From Pseudoalteromonas sp. SMS1 (GTDB lineage Bacteria; Pseudomonadota; Gammaproteobacteria; Enterobacterales; Alteromonadaceae), in assembly GCF_021530565.1 (NCBI RefSeq), contig NZ_JAKGBI010000019.1:1-64000 (forward strand): a DNA stretch of 64,000 nt, given 5' to 3'. Below are positions 1 to 8,713 of this stretch, piece after piece. The stretch's first letter is position 1; every line of letters starts with the position of its first letter. Under the pieces are notes generated by a model. It made no database searches, had not been told where the DNA came from, and was given only the letters and a program-made list of their open reading frames with translations. The translations under genes and the position numbers were made by a program.

Positions 1-96
1 CACCGATTCGTTAGACTGGCCAATTTGTTTGCCAGTTCCGCCTGCTAACGTGCTGTTAAATAGTCCGAGTCCCTCTGAGGAAAACACAATACTCAT
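1..96 (-). CDS. Unrecognised protein, N-terminal 32 codons only (runs off the window)
   Basis: The minus strand is open from an ATG at 96 to the window edge, 32 codons without a stop, and an AAAAGG ribosome site lies 8 nt before the ATG. The protein starts MSIVFSSEGLG and is rich in Gly, Ser and Asn, with no hydrophobic signal peptide. I do not recognise the family from so short a piece. The next gene on this strand ends more than 200 bp upstream, so this is probably its own transcription unit. Confidence 0.45.
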   Translation of the reverse strand, partial: MSIVFSSEGLGLFNSTLAGGTGKQIGQSNESV

Positions 97-318
97 TCAC
101 AAAACCTTTTATCTCTCTCTAATCCATAACCTCTTCCACGTTTTGACAAAAAAGTTTAATAAATTATCGAATAAAAAATTTAAGTGAACAAAAAACAGAC
201 TAAAGGACCCGACTCAATCAGCCATCAACATGCGCTCCCCCTAACGTAATCATCGCGTTAGCACTCCTTAAATGAGGTAAACAGAACACAGGTGCCAGCA
301 AATGTCGTCAATTTGACA

Positions 319-915
319 CTAAATTGGCACCTTGACTTCTTTGGACAGGAATTTTTTAAAAGGGAAACAAATGTAATAAAAGTGCACAAGTGTTTGTGTA
401 AACATTGCGATAAAAAAATACACGATGCTGAACTTTTCAGTTATCTCGTAGCCTCTGAGGACAAATTGGGCAAAACAAATCGTGAGATTGCTGAGCATGA
501 AATAAGCTAATATTTTAGACGTGAAGCAGATTTTTATTCGACTAAGTTTGTGTAATGCAAAAAGAGAAGTTGCAACTAACATTGAAACACTCATTTTTAC
601 AATATAAAACAGCCTTCTTCTTTCAAGGTAATGTAGGTCTAATGACAGTATAAATCGATCAACAAGGAGGCTAACAACCCAATTTATTAAAACGAGAAAC
701 ACAACAATACACCAACACATTTGTTCTTGATATCTGGCTGTTTCTTTATTCGCATTAGGAATAACCGAAGATTGTTTGTACCATTTTAAGAAAAAATAAG
801 GTAAAAATAAAAACAGGAGAAATATAAATACGCAATTTGCATAAAAAAATGTACTCCTAAAAAATTCAAACAAATCTAACAAACCGCCTTTCCTAATCCA
901 AATCAATAACGCCAA
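319..915 (-). CDS. Hypothetical multi-pass membrane protein
   Basis: A 198-residue frame with about five hydrophobic segments (roughly residues 25-45, 68-88, 105-125, 135-155 and 165-185) separated by basic loops, as in a small inner-membrane protein. I recognise no family. The start is uncertain: the longest frame uses a TTG at 915 without a clear ribosome site, and the first internal ATG is only near residue 66. A shorter frame on the plus strand (292-510) overlaps its 3' end. The region is AT-rich, so part of the hydrophobicity could be a by-product of composition. Confidence 0.45.
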   Translation of the reverse strand: MALLIWIRKGGLLDLFEFFRSTFFYANCVFIFLLFLFLPYFFLKWYKQSSVIPNANKETARYQEQMCWCIVVFLVLINWVVSLLVDRFILSLDLHYLERRRLFYIVKMSVSMLVATSLFALHKLSRIKICFTSKILAYFMLSNLTICFAQFVLRGYEITEKFSIVYFFIAMFTQTLVHFYYICFPFKKFLSKEVKVPI

Positions 916-1201
916 TATACATGCAATCTGCGCACTTCAAGAGCATAGGAATAGTAACAAAAACAATAGGAAACGCAATCAGATAGCCACTAAAGTTTGT
1001 GCAACACACCCGTTTATCGAGGTCGGTAAAGTGCATTTCGTATTATTAACATCAGGAAATATGAACGCATGTCCGTTTGATTAAAGGCGATAATTGATCA
1101 CGCCTTAATATTCGTTTGGTGAGCCTATATAATTTATTGACTGATGGTTTGGCGAAAAAAACGGTTATTTGTTTTAATTGCTCACATTGATCTTACAAAA
1201 A

Positions 1202-1223
1202 GGCGCAGTGCACTCACTGCGCC
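1202..1223. terminator. Bidirectional hairpin terminator after msrAB
   Basis: A perfect 9-bp GC-rich stem (GGCGCAGTG / CACTGCGCC) with a CACT loop. A run of five A lies before it (1197-1201, read as U on the minus strand) and six T follow at 1227-1232, so it can stop transcription from either side. It sits just past the stop of the methionine sulfoxide reductase gene at 1244. Confidence 0.8.
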
Positions 1224-1243
1224 TCATTTTTTAGGCAAACGTG

Positions 1244-2518
1244 TTAACCACGTTTTTTGAAATCGAGTACTGTCGCATTGATACAGTATCTATCAGTGCC
1301 ATTTGGTCCTTCTTTTTTAAACACATGTCCTAAATGGATACCCGAAGATTTTGAGCGTATCTCTGTTCTTGTCATACCATGACTCAGATCTTGGTGATAC
1401 GTCACACTGTCTTTGACTGGGTATTTAAAAGATAACCAACCTGTACCTGAATTAAATCTGTCTTTTGTGTCGAATAAAGGCGCTCCACTTAACTTGTCGA
1501 CAAACACGCCATCGGGTGTATTTTTAAAGATGTCATATTGCTTACAAAATGGCCTTTCTGTGCCCTTTTGAAAAGCGATGTCGAATGCCTCTGATTCACC
1601 TAACTTAAAAGCACCTAACACTTTATAGAACGTCTCTCTATCCATATATCCCTGAAATCCAGACACCTCTTTCCCATTTTCAATTAAAATGATGGTCGGC
1701 GTTGCCCACGTAGCAGACATAATTTCTAACCCTGTTAGTTGGTCTGCATAACGGTAATGCAAAGGGATCGTTCCCTGATAGTCGTTGACAACTTTTGCTT
1801 TAAATTTTTCACAGTATGGACAATAGCTTCTAGAGTCTAAAACAACGATGTGTTTGCCTTTTAACAACGCTTTATTGTCAACAACTTTATCGGTATTCAC
1901 CTTGTCGAATGTCACGCCTGTGCTGTGATCTGGACAATAACCATTCGGGTTTTTCGCCAAATAGTTTTGATGGTACTCCTCTGCGGGGTAAAACGTTTTG
2001 AGTGGTTTAATTTTGGTCTGAATATCACCATATCCGTTTTTTTGTAACAGCAATTGATATTCTGACTTGAGTGAAAACGCCGTTTCTTTTTGCTCGTCTG
2101 TTTCGAACAAAATAACCGATCTGTACTGTGTTCCTACATCGTTACCTTGACGGTTTTTTTGGGTCGGGTCGTGGCTCTCAAAGTACGTCTTAAGTAAGCT
2201 TTCTGTCGAGAGAAGATTCGCGTTGTACGTGACTTTTACAACCTCAGCATAATTATTATTGTCAAAACGCCTGTGCGAACTAATGATATTTTTGTAAGTT
2301 GCTTTGAAGCCTTTACCATCCGCATAGCCTGACTCGGCATCAATTACCCCTGTCATTGCTTCATAGCGTTTTTCGGGCCCCCAAAAACATCCAGACCCCA
2401 ACACAATGCTCTTAACGTTAACGCTTGCATTGTCCATTTTGGGTTTTGGCATCTCAGTGCCAAAAGTACTAAAGGTGAAACCGCCTAGTAAAAAAGCAAC
2501 TATCAGATTACTCTTCAC
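1244..2518 (-). CDS. msrAB: Exported MsrA - thioredoxin-fold - MsrB methionine sulfoxide reductase fusion
   Basis: Repairs oxidised methionine in envelope proteins; both S- and R-sulfoxides should be substrates. A signal peptide (residues 1-20) is followed by an MsrA domain (about 35-205) with the GCFWG active site (Cys44) and a resolving Cys195. A thioredoxin/glutaredoxin-like segment (about 215-305) has a CPYC pair at 233-236 and a cis-Pro-type TP at 273-274. The MsrB domain (about 325-424) has its catalytic Cys412 in RYCIN. The MsrB part lacks the usual zinc CxxC pairs and has Thr359 where many MsrBs carry the recycling Cys (SGTGW instead of SGCGW). The start is GTG at 2518, chosen because AAGGAG lies 7 nt upstream; the nearby ATG is out of frame. 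Neisseria PilB has the same parts in the order Trx-MsrA-MsrB, so this order is different. It stands alone and ends at a terminator. Confidence 0.9.
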   Translation of the reverse strand: MKSNLIVAFLLGGFTFSTFGTEMPKPKMDNASVNVKSIVLGSGCFWGPEKRYEAMTGVIDAESGYADGKGFKATYKNIISSHRRFDNNNYAEVVKVTYNANLLSTESLLKTYFESHDPTQKNRQGNDVGTQYRSVILFETDEQKETAFSLKSEYQLLLQKNGYGDIQTKIKPLKTFYPAEEYHQNYLAKNPNGYCPDHSTGVTFDKVNTDKVVDNKALLKGKHIVVLDSRSYCPYCEKFKAKVVNDYQGTIPLHYRYADQLTGLEIMSATWATPTIILIENGKEVSGFQGYMDRETFYKVLGAFKLGESEAFDIAFQKGTERPFCKQYDIFKNTPDGVFVDKLSGAPLFDTKDRFNSGTGWLSFKYPVKDSVTYHQDLSHGMTRTEIRSKSSGIHLGHVFKKEGPNGTDRYCINATVLDFKKRG

Positions 2519-2843
2519 ACATATGCTCCTTAATTTTGTTTATCTGACTAATCAGACCGTACTGAAATAAAATCCATTTCAATTCACTCTGCATTTTTGG
2601 ATACAAACTCTAATAACTCAAATTTCAGCACGCAAAGTGTTCAATGCGCTTATGCTTTTTAATCGTTGGTTCTCATCTTCCAACAACAAATACAATTGAT
2701 TGCTACAATCAACACATAGCTCACGAGATGTCGTTGCAAGTGCAACTCACCCTAGATTCCGAGCAGTTCAACGACATTCAATTAATATGCTATTGAAAAT
2801 AAGGTAAAACGTTGTCACTCAATATCCAGAGGATTTTTTTATA
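2519..2843. other. Divergent intergenic region, msrAB / aminopeptidase
   Basis: This 325-bp region must hold both divergent promoters. I see one small perfect inverted repeat, GTTGCA-AG-TGCAAC at 2733-2746, which could be an operator half-site pair, and no convincing small gene or RNA. I could not assign -35/-10 boxes with confidence. Confidence 0.4.
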
Positions 2844-4358
2844 ATGTCTATTATTTCTCGTCTTTCAACGCTTGCCGTTGCGTTAGGTGCCTCATTGTCT
2901 GTACAAGCTGCAGATATTCAATTTACATCAACACTACAAGATGCTAAGTCATTGGTTGTTTTTAAGGCTGAAGATCAAAAGCCTGCATTTAAGTTTTTGG
3001 ACAAAGCAACCAGAGCACAACTAACTAAAGCGATAGACGCCGAACAGTTTAAAGGCAAATTTGGTAAGACTGTGGAAGTAATAGCGCCAGTGTCATCTGA
3101 TTATGCGCGTATCTTGGTTGTTGGCCTTGGTAAAGAAGACGAGCTAAATGCAAGCAAAATGACGAAACTAGGCGGCAATTTGCACGCCAAACTAGAAAAT
3201 AAAAAGTCAGACTCCGTTGCCATTGCATTTGAAAACTTTGAAGGTGAGGTAAATAACTCAGAGTTAGCAGCACAATTGGCGCATGGTATCAACTTACGCG
3301 ACCATACCTTTGAAGTTTACAAAAAAGAGCCAAATAACTTTAACATTAGTTACAGCATCGACGTAGACAGCAAGCGTAAAGCGGCGAAAGAATACCTAAC
3401 GCTTGAGCACATTCAATCAGGCGTCTTTTTAGCGCGTGACTTAACGTCTGAAATTGCATCTGAAATGACACCCGTTGATTTTGCAAAAGCGGCAAAACAA
3501 CTTGAACAGTACGGTGTTGAGGTCAAAGTATTAGAACCTGCTGAAATCAAAGAGCTTGGCATGGGCGCACTTGAAGCGGTTGGACGCGGTAGCGCACAAG
3601 GCTCAAGACTGGTTATCGCACACTACAAAGGTAACAACGACACACCTATCGCGCTTGTGGGTAAAGGGATTACTTTTGACTCGGGTGGTTACAATGTGAA
3701 AACGGGTAAATCTATCGCGCTAATGAAGGTAGATATGGCCGGTGCAGCAGCTGTACTAGGAACCGTGCAAGCAATGGCAAAAGCAAAAGCAGATGTCAAT
3801 GTAGTTGCTGTGATGCCGATGGCTGCAAATATGGTATCAGAAAATTCTTTCGCACCAGGTGACGTATTGCGCACAGCAGAAGGGCTCAGTGTCGAAGTAC
3901 TAAATACTGATGCTGAAGGTCGACTAATTTTAAGCGACGCACTTTGGTATGCTCGTCAATTCTACAAACCTGAAATCATGGTAGATTTGGCAACGCTTAC
4001 AGGGTCAAAAATCAGAGCAGTTGGCAACAATTACTCAGCTATCTTCTCTGAAGATGATCAGCTAGTCAAAGAATTCACTTTAGCTGGTAAAACCGTTAAT
4101 GAACAAGTATGGCGCCTGCCGCTTGGTTACAAAGACGCCTTAAAATCAGACATTGCTGATTTAACCAACATTGGTTCATATGGTCCAGGTGCGACAACAG
4201 CAGCAACCTTCTTGCAGCAATTCGTTGGTGATACGCGTTGGGTTCACATCGATATCGCGGGTAACGCGATCTCTAAAAAGACCAAAGACGAAGTGCCAGC
4301 CGGTGGAACAGGCTACGGTGTAAGAATCCTGAGTGAGTGGTTGTTAAACGGCAACTAA
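2844..4358 (+). CDS. Exported leucyl aminopeptidase, M17 family
   Basis: Removes N-terminal residues from peptides using two catalytic metal ions. The 504-residue protein has a cleavable signal peptide (about residues 1-22, ending VQA), so it is predicted to act in the periplasm or outside the cell, unlike cytosolic PepA. The C-terminal catalytic domain carries the M17 hallmarks: a Lys/Asp metal site around GKGITFDSGG and KVDMAG, and the signature NTDAEGRL at residues 354-361. The N-terminal domain (about 25-180) is the poorly conserved M17 macro-like domain. A GAGGA ribosome site lies about 10 nt upstream. It ends at a strong terminator and is not co-transcribed with the oxoproline genes downstream, although a peptide-feeding link is plausible. 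Confidence 0.9.
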   Translation: MSIISRLSTLAVALGASLSVQAADIQFTSTLQDAKSLVVFKAEDQKPAFKFLDKATRAQLTKAIDAEQFKGKFGKTVEVIAPVSSDYARILVVGLGKEDELNASKMTKLGGNLHAKLENKKSDSVAIAFENFEGEVNNSELAAQLAHGINLRDHTFEVYKKEPNNFNISYSIDVDSKRKAAKEYLTLEHIQSGVFLARDLTSEIASEMTPVDFAKAAKQLEQYGVEVKVLEPAEIKELGMGALEAVGRGSAQGSRLVIAHYKGNNDTPIALVGKGITFDSGGYNVKTGKSIALMKVDMAGAAAVLGTVQAMAKAKADVNVVAVMPMAANMVSENSFAPGDVLRTAEGLSVEVLNTDAEGRLILSDALWYARQFYKPEIMVDLATLTGSKIRAVGNNYSAIFSEDDQLVKEFTLAGKTVNEQVWRLPLGYKDALKSDIADLTNIGSYGPGATTAATFLQQFVGDTRWVHIDIAGNAISKKTKDEVPAGGTGYGVRILSEWLLNGN

Positions 4359-4372
4359 TCCTCATCGAAAAA

Positions 4373-4393
4373 GGCCATGCCAAGCGCATGGCC
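4373..4393. terminator. Hairpin terminator after the M17 aminopeptidase
   Basis: An 8-bp perfect stem GGCCATGC / GCATGGCC with loop CAAGC, flanked by five A before and five T after, begins 15 nt past the aminopeptidase stop. It is a textbook intrinsic terminator and works in both orientations. Confidence 0.85.
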
Positions 4394-4528
4394 TTTTTGT
4401 ATGTGCAATACCCTTTTATCGTATGGTCACACTTCTTCCAAAAATGTATATTGAACACGCAAGAAAAATGTAATGACAACCTAAATATAATAATAAAGTC
4501 GTGTTCCAACCACTGTAAAGACAATTGA

Positions 4529-5185
4529 ATGACAAACAACAAGACCTATATATTGGGCGAGCGTGCACTCGTTATTGAAATTGCCCAATCAGCCCTAACA
4601 CAGCAACAACAAAACAAGTTGTTTGCTATGCATACTTGGATGCGAGAACAAAAGGTGTTCATCGACATAGTGCCTGCAAAAACGACTATTACTGGTTACT
4701 TAATGCACTCTCAAGACCCTGATTTCTGGTTACAGCAAATGCAAGCTGCTTGGGACAACATTGAGCCAGAAGAGTACCAACCAACAACACACGAAATTGT
4801 AACTCATTACGGTGGGACATATGGTCCAGATTTAGTCGACGTTGCAAGGCTTCTAGATCTCTCTCAATCACAAGTTGTGGAGCTCCACTCCTCTCAATCC
4901 TATCAAGTTAAGTTTTTAGGGTTTTTACCTGGCTTCGCTTATTTGGGTGATTTGGATAAACAAATTCAGTTACCGAGACTAGAATCACCCAGAACACATG
5001 TCCCCAAGGGTTCAGTTGCCATCGCAGAAGATCTCACTGCTATTTACCCGAGTGAATCACCCGGGGGCTGGCGACTAATAGGATTCACTGACACCGTTTT
5101 ATTTGACCATCATTTGGACACGCCGAGTATTTTTCAACCAGGAGATATCGTGAAGTTTATACCGAGCAAGGAGAGCATATGTTAA
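4529..5185 (+). CDS. pxpB: 5-oxoprolinase subunit B
   Basis: A KipI/YbgJ-family protein of 218 residues. PxpB with PxpC and PxpA forms the ATP-dependent bacterial 5-oxoprolinase that opens 5-oxoproline (pyroglutamate) to glutamate. Recognised from its overall pattern and conserved C-terminal block (FLPGFAYLGDL, PRTHVPKGSVAI, SPGGWRLIG at about residues 130-185). It is the first gene of a five-gene operon whose members overlap or nearly touch: its stop lies inside the start region of pxpC (7-nt overlap). The ribosome site before the ATG is weak. The third subunit PxpA is not in the operon. Confidence 0.9.
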   Translation: MTNNKTYILGERALVIEIAQSALTQQQQNKLFAMHTWMREQKVFIDIVPAKTTITGYLMHSQDPDFWLQQMQAAWDNIEPEEYQPTTHEIVTHYGGTYGPDLVDVARLLDLSQSQVVELHSSQSYQVKFLGFLPGFAYLGDLDKQIQLPRLESPRTHVPKGSVAIAEDLTAIYPSESPGGWRLIGFTDTVLFDHHLDTPSIFQPGDIVKFIPSKESIC

Positions 5186-6102
5186 AAACACTCAAGGGCG
5201 GGATCCAAGCTTGCGTGCAAGATTTCGGCCGTTTGGGCTATAGACATTTAGGTGTGTCACAAGCCGGTGTATTAGATCCGCTTGCAATGCAATATGCCAA
5301 TACTTTGCTGCACAATAAAGCAGATTCTGCGGTTATCGAAATCACGGTTGGGCTTTGCCAATTTGCGTTTTTAGCCGAGACGAACTTTGCCATCACGGGC
5401 GCCAATTTAGGCGCTAAGTTAAATGGACAACCACTCGAGTTAAATTGGCGATACTCAGCCAGTGCTGGCGATAAACTGACTTTTAGTTCGAGCAAGGATG
5501 GACTGAGAGCTTATCTAGCCGTACAAGGTGGATATCACTTGGAGGCTGTACTGAATTCCCACTCAACCGACATTCAAGCGCGCTTTGGCGGTATGGCAGG
5601 TCTCCCGCTGAAAGATGGCGACACGTTGAACTACACTCCCCACCCACCTTTACCCAGTGTTGGCGCCGCGCTCCCGCGATACAGTCAAACACTGCGTGTA
5701 TTGGCTGGACCGCATAGTGCATTGTCTGCGGGTTTATTCAGTCAAACTTGGCAAGTTCTGCCGCAAAGTAACCGAATGGGCATTCGTTTAGAAAGTGATA
5801 AAAACTTGTGCCATTCACACAGTATACCAAGCCAAGCAGTTATGCCCGGCGTTATACAATTGCCCCCAAGTGGAAAACCCATTATTCTGGGAAATGATTG
5901 TCAAACAACTGGCGGATATCCAATTATTGCACAAGTCATTGATGCAGACTTACGACATGTAAGTCAATTAGCCGCTGGGCACGCTTGTTCATTTGAATTG
6001 GTGACAAGAGAAGAAGCCAGAGTTGCTTCTGAGCTGCACGCTAAGCATCTGGCGCAGCTCAAAATTGCCTTAAACAACAACGATAAGAAATACAATGAGT
6101 GA
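5179..6102 (+). CDS. pxpC: 5-oxoprolinase subunit C (biotin-dependent carboxyltransferase family)
   Basis: A KipA/YbgK (AHS2-domain) protein of 307 residues, the usual family length. It works with PxpB in ATP-dependent 5-oxoproline cleavage. The N-terminal motif QDFGRLGYRHLGVSQAG and the later block LPPSGKPIILGNDCQTTGGY are typical of the family. AAGGAG lies 6 nt before the ATG and inside the end of pxpB, pointing to translational coupling. Its 3' end overlaps the next gene by 8 nt. Confidence 0.92.
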   Translation: MLKTLKGGIQACVQDFGRLGYRHLGVSQAGVLDPLAMQYANTLLHNKADSAVIEITVGLCQFAFLAETNFAITGANLGAKLNGQPLELNWRYSASAGDKLTFSSSKDGLRAYLAVQGGYHLEAVLNSHSTDIQARFGGMAGLPLKDGDTLNYTPHPPLPSVGAALPRYSQTLRVLAGPHSALSAGLFSQTWQVLPQSNRMGIRLESDKNLCHSHSIPSQAVMPGVIQLPPSGKPIILGNDCQTTGGYPIIAQVIDADLRHVSQLAAGHACSFELVTREEARVASELHAKHLAQLKIALNNNDKKYNE

Positions 6103-6838
6103 AATTAATTTATTACCCTTAATCGGGATATTGGTGGTAGTGCTAGGTTTTGCCTTTCGCTTCAACCCACTGCTCGTCGTCACCGCAGCTGGTCTCATTA
6201 CTGGTTGGGCTGTCGACTTAAACTTTGCCGAATTGCTCGCTACATTCGGTGAAAAGTTCATGAATTCAAGGCAGCTTGCTAGTTTTCTATTGATATTACC
6301 GGTCATTGCTATTTTAGAGCGATATGGCTTACAAAATAGAGCGAAAAATTGGATAGCAAATATCAAAGGCGCAACGACCGCACGAATCTTGAGTGTTTAC
6401 TTCGTTGTACGCGAAACATCTGCTGCACTGGGCTTACTCAGCCTTGCAGGTCAAGCCCAAACGGTTAGACCACTGTTGGCACCCATGGCCCTTGGTGCCG
6501 CAGCTAACGTGCACGGTGAGTTACCTAAAGAGATTAAAGATATGATCAGTGCACACGCCGCAGCATGTGACAATATTGCAGTCTTCTTTGGCGAAGACAT
6601 ATTTATTGCGTTTGGTGCCGTACTCTTAATGGATGCTTTCCTAAAAGAAAATGGCATCGCGGGTATTGAGCCACTGCACATTGGTTTATGGGCGATCCCT
6701 ACTGCCATTGCCGCACTGATTGTTCATCTGTTTAGATTGGCTCGTTTAGAAGCTAAAATTCGCAATAAAATTGCTGAGCTTAAAAATGCACCTTCAGATT
6801 ATAACAATAAATCAATGGACAATGAGGAAACAGCATGA
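6095..6838 (+). CDS. DUF969 family membrane protein, probable 5-oxoproline permease part
   Basis: 247 residues with about six transmembrane segments. The family has no proven activity, but DUF969 and DUF979 genes occur side by side next to pyroglutamyl peptidase and 5-oxoprolinase genes, as here, so import (or movement) of 5-oxoproline is the best inference. The conserved central stretch (VVRETSAALGLLSLAGQAQ, then ANVHGELP) is easy to see. It overlaps pxpC by 8 nt at its start and DUF979 by 4 nt at its end, so its expression is bound to both. Confidence 0.82.
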   Translation: MSEINLLPLIGILVVVLGFAFRFNPLLVVTAAGLITGWAVDLNFAELLATFGEKFMNSRQLASFLLILPVIAILERYGLQNRAKNWIANIKGATTARILSVYFVVRETSAALGLLSLAGQAQTVRPLLAPMALGAAANVHGELPKEIKDMISAHAAACDNIAVFFGEDIFIAFGAVLLMDAFLKENGIAGIEPLHIGLWAIPTAIAALIVHLFRLARLEAKIRNKIAELKNAPSDYNNKSMDNEETA

Positions 6839-7857
6839 GCGCAGTCAATACGGGAGCACAACAGGCTCAGCCTGCCCTACTATCCATTGACAATATTTAC
6901 TTGTTGATTGGATTTGTTGTTTTGTTTTTAGTGGTCAAAACATTACAAGATAAAAACCACCCAAAACGATTGACCACCGCCTTATTTTGGATGTTGTTTG
7001 GCAACGTCTTTTTGTTTGGTGACTTATCAATTGCACTGGTCGGAGAAACGGTGACATACCAATGGGTGGGTCTGAGTGTATTAGCCATTGCCGCGCTTGC
7101 TGGTTTAGGTTTAGTTTCTATGGGTACGTACAACACACCAAGTGAAGAAGAGCTTGAACGACATGCCCAAAACATTGGGAATAAACTCTTTATCCCAGCC
7201 GTGTTAATTCCCATCATTACCGTTATTTGCACGTTATTTTTAGGTGGCCTGAATTTAGGTGGCGTTTTCTTGCTGGATCAAAACCATTTAACGCTCGCTT
7301 CCTTAACCCTTGCGTGCGGCGGCGCTTTATTGGTTGCATGGAAATTTACGACAGGTAGCCCATTTATGGCATTGAGTGAATCTAGACGTTTAGTTGATTC
7401 AATTGGCTGGGCCGCTATTTTACCGCAAATGCTTGCAATGTTAGGTGGCGTATTTATCGTGGCAAATACAGGCACCGCCATTCAAGACATCGTGACTTTA
7501 TTTATCTCTCCAGATAATCGCTTCATGCTCGTGGTTTTATACTGTGTCGGAATGGCGCTGTTCACTATGATTATGGGAAATGCGTTTGCTGCCTTTCCCG
7601 TAATGACCGCAGGTATCGCAGTCCCATTTTTGATTCAGGGGCACGGTGCCAGCCCAGCACCTTTGGTCGCTATCGGCATGTATTCGGGCTATTGCGGCAC
7701 TTTGATGACACCGATGGCAGCTAACTTTAATATTGTGCCAGCGGCGCTACTAGATTTAAAAGACAAATATCAAGTAATTAAAGTTCAAATACCAACCGCA
7801 ATTGCACTGTTAATTATCAACATTTTCCTTATGTATGGAGTGATCTTCAATGACTAA
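6835..7857 (+). CDS. DUF979 family membrane protein, probable 5-oxoproline permease part
   Basis: 340 residues with about ten hydrophobic segments; partner of the DUF969 protein (4-nt ATGA overlap). Function is inferred from constant company with pcp and 5-oxoprolinase genes, not shown by any motif. Two Gly-rich conserved membrane stretches near the C-terminus (MGNAFAAFPVMTAGI and YSGYCGTLMTPMAANF) look like a substrate path. It overlaps pcp by 8 nt. Confidence 0.82.
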   Translation: MSAVNTGAQQAQPALLSIDNIYLLIGFVVLFLVVKTLQDKNHPKRLTTALFWMLFGNVFLFGDLSIALVGETVTYQWVGLSVLAIAALAGLGLVSMGTYNTPSEEELERHAQNIGNKLFIPAVLIPIITVICTLFLGGLNLGGVFLLDQNHLTLASLTLACGGALLVAWKFTTGSPFMALSESRRLVDSIGWAAILPQMLAMLGGVFIVANTGTAIQDIVTLFISPDNRFMLVVLYCVGMALFTMIMGNAFAAFPVMTAGIAVPFLIQGHGASPAPLVAIGMYSGYCGTLMTPMAANFNIVPAALLDLKDKYQVIKVQIPTAIALLIINIFLMYGVIFND

Positions 7858-8512
7858 TGCTAACCACCCAACGGTTTTGATCACTGGCTTCGAGCCGTTT
7901 GGCGGAGAAAAAGTGAATCCTTCATGGCAAGCAGTACAGCAGTTAGAAGGGTTGATTATCGAAGGTCACGTTGTCGTTACTAGAGAACTTCCTTGTGAGT
8001 TTGATACCTCGCTAGAATCACTATATAACAACATCGCTTTACATGAACCTGATTTGGTATTGTGTATTGGGCAAGCTGGGGGGCGCAGCGATATCAGCAT
8101 TGAACGTATCGCGATTAACATCAATGATGCGCGTATTCAAGATAACGCAGGCCACCAGCCAATCGATACGCCTGTGGTTAAGGGTGGACCCGCTGCGATA
8201 TTTGCTAAACTGCCTATCAAGCATATGTTATGGGATTTACATGAGGCGCATATTCCTGCAAGTATTTCAAATACCGCAGGCACCTACGTATGTAACCATG
8301 TGATGTATGGTCTGTGTCATTACATTGAAAGCCATAAGCCAAATTTAAAGGGGGGGTTTGTTCATATCCCTTACTTACCGAGTCAGGCTGTGCACCACAA
8401 CGGTGCGCCAAGCATGGCCCAATCAACCGTCATTTCAGCCCTTAAAGCCATGATATCTTCAGCTTTAAGACACGATCAAGATCTCGAGATAGCAGCAGGC
8501 ACAACACACTGA
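7850..8512 (+). CDS. pcp: Pyroglutamyl-peptidase I, cysteine peptidase C15
   Basis: Releases N-terminal pyroglutamate (5-oxoproline) from peptides; cytosolic. 220 residues, normal for the family. The catalytic triad is present: Glu85 (in SIERIAIN), Cys148 (TYVCNH) and His172 (GFVHIPY); the N-terminal TGFEPFGG motif is intact. It is last in the operon: the pathway would be peptide to 5-oxoproline by Pcp, then to glutamate by oxoprolinase, with DUF969/979 moving the substrate. Confidence 0.95.
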   Translation: MTNANHPTVLITGFEPFGGEKVNPSWQAVQQLEGLIIEGHVVVTRELPCEFDTSLESLYNNIALHEPDLVLCIGQAGGRSDISIERIAININDARIQDNAGHQPIDTPVVKGGPAAIFAKLPIKHMLWDLHEAHIPASISNTAGTYVCNHVMYGLCHYIESHKPNLKGGFVHIPYLPSQAVHHNGAPSMAQSTVISALKAMISSALRHDQDLEIAAGTTH

Positions 8513-8523
8513 TCTTTCTGTTC

Positions 8524-8551
8524 CATTTTGGTGCAATCGCGCACCAAAATG
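8524..8551. terminator. Hairpin at the end of the 5-oxoproline operon
   Basis: A perfect 11-bp inverted repeat, CATTTTGGTGC / GCACCAAAATG, with a 6-nt loop, starts 11 nt after the pcp stop. No long T run follows, so it may be a weak terminator or a 3'-end stabilising hairpin. Confidence 0.55.
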
Positions 8552-8713
8552 ACCTAAATATTCCCCCGTTATCCTCACTATTTTGCATGTGACTTAGACA
8601 GCATTTTCTGATAGTTATATCTTTAACCAGTAAAAAAATCACTACAACTAGACTGCTGCGTCAATTGATATCGACAAGATGCATCATCATGCATAAACAG
8701 GAATGAGGGTAAT

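Noticed and set aside
292..510. 72-codon plus-strand frame with a CxxC pair
   Set aside because: It begins with a GTG without a ribosome site and overlaps the membrane-protein frame on the other strand; neither can be excluded, but the longer one fits better.
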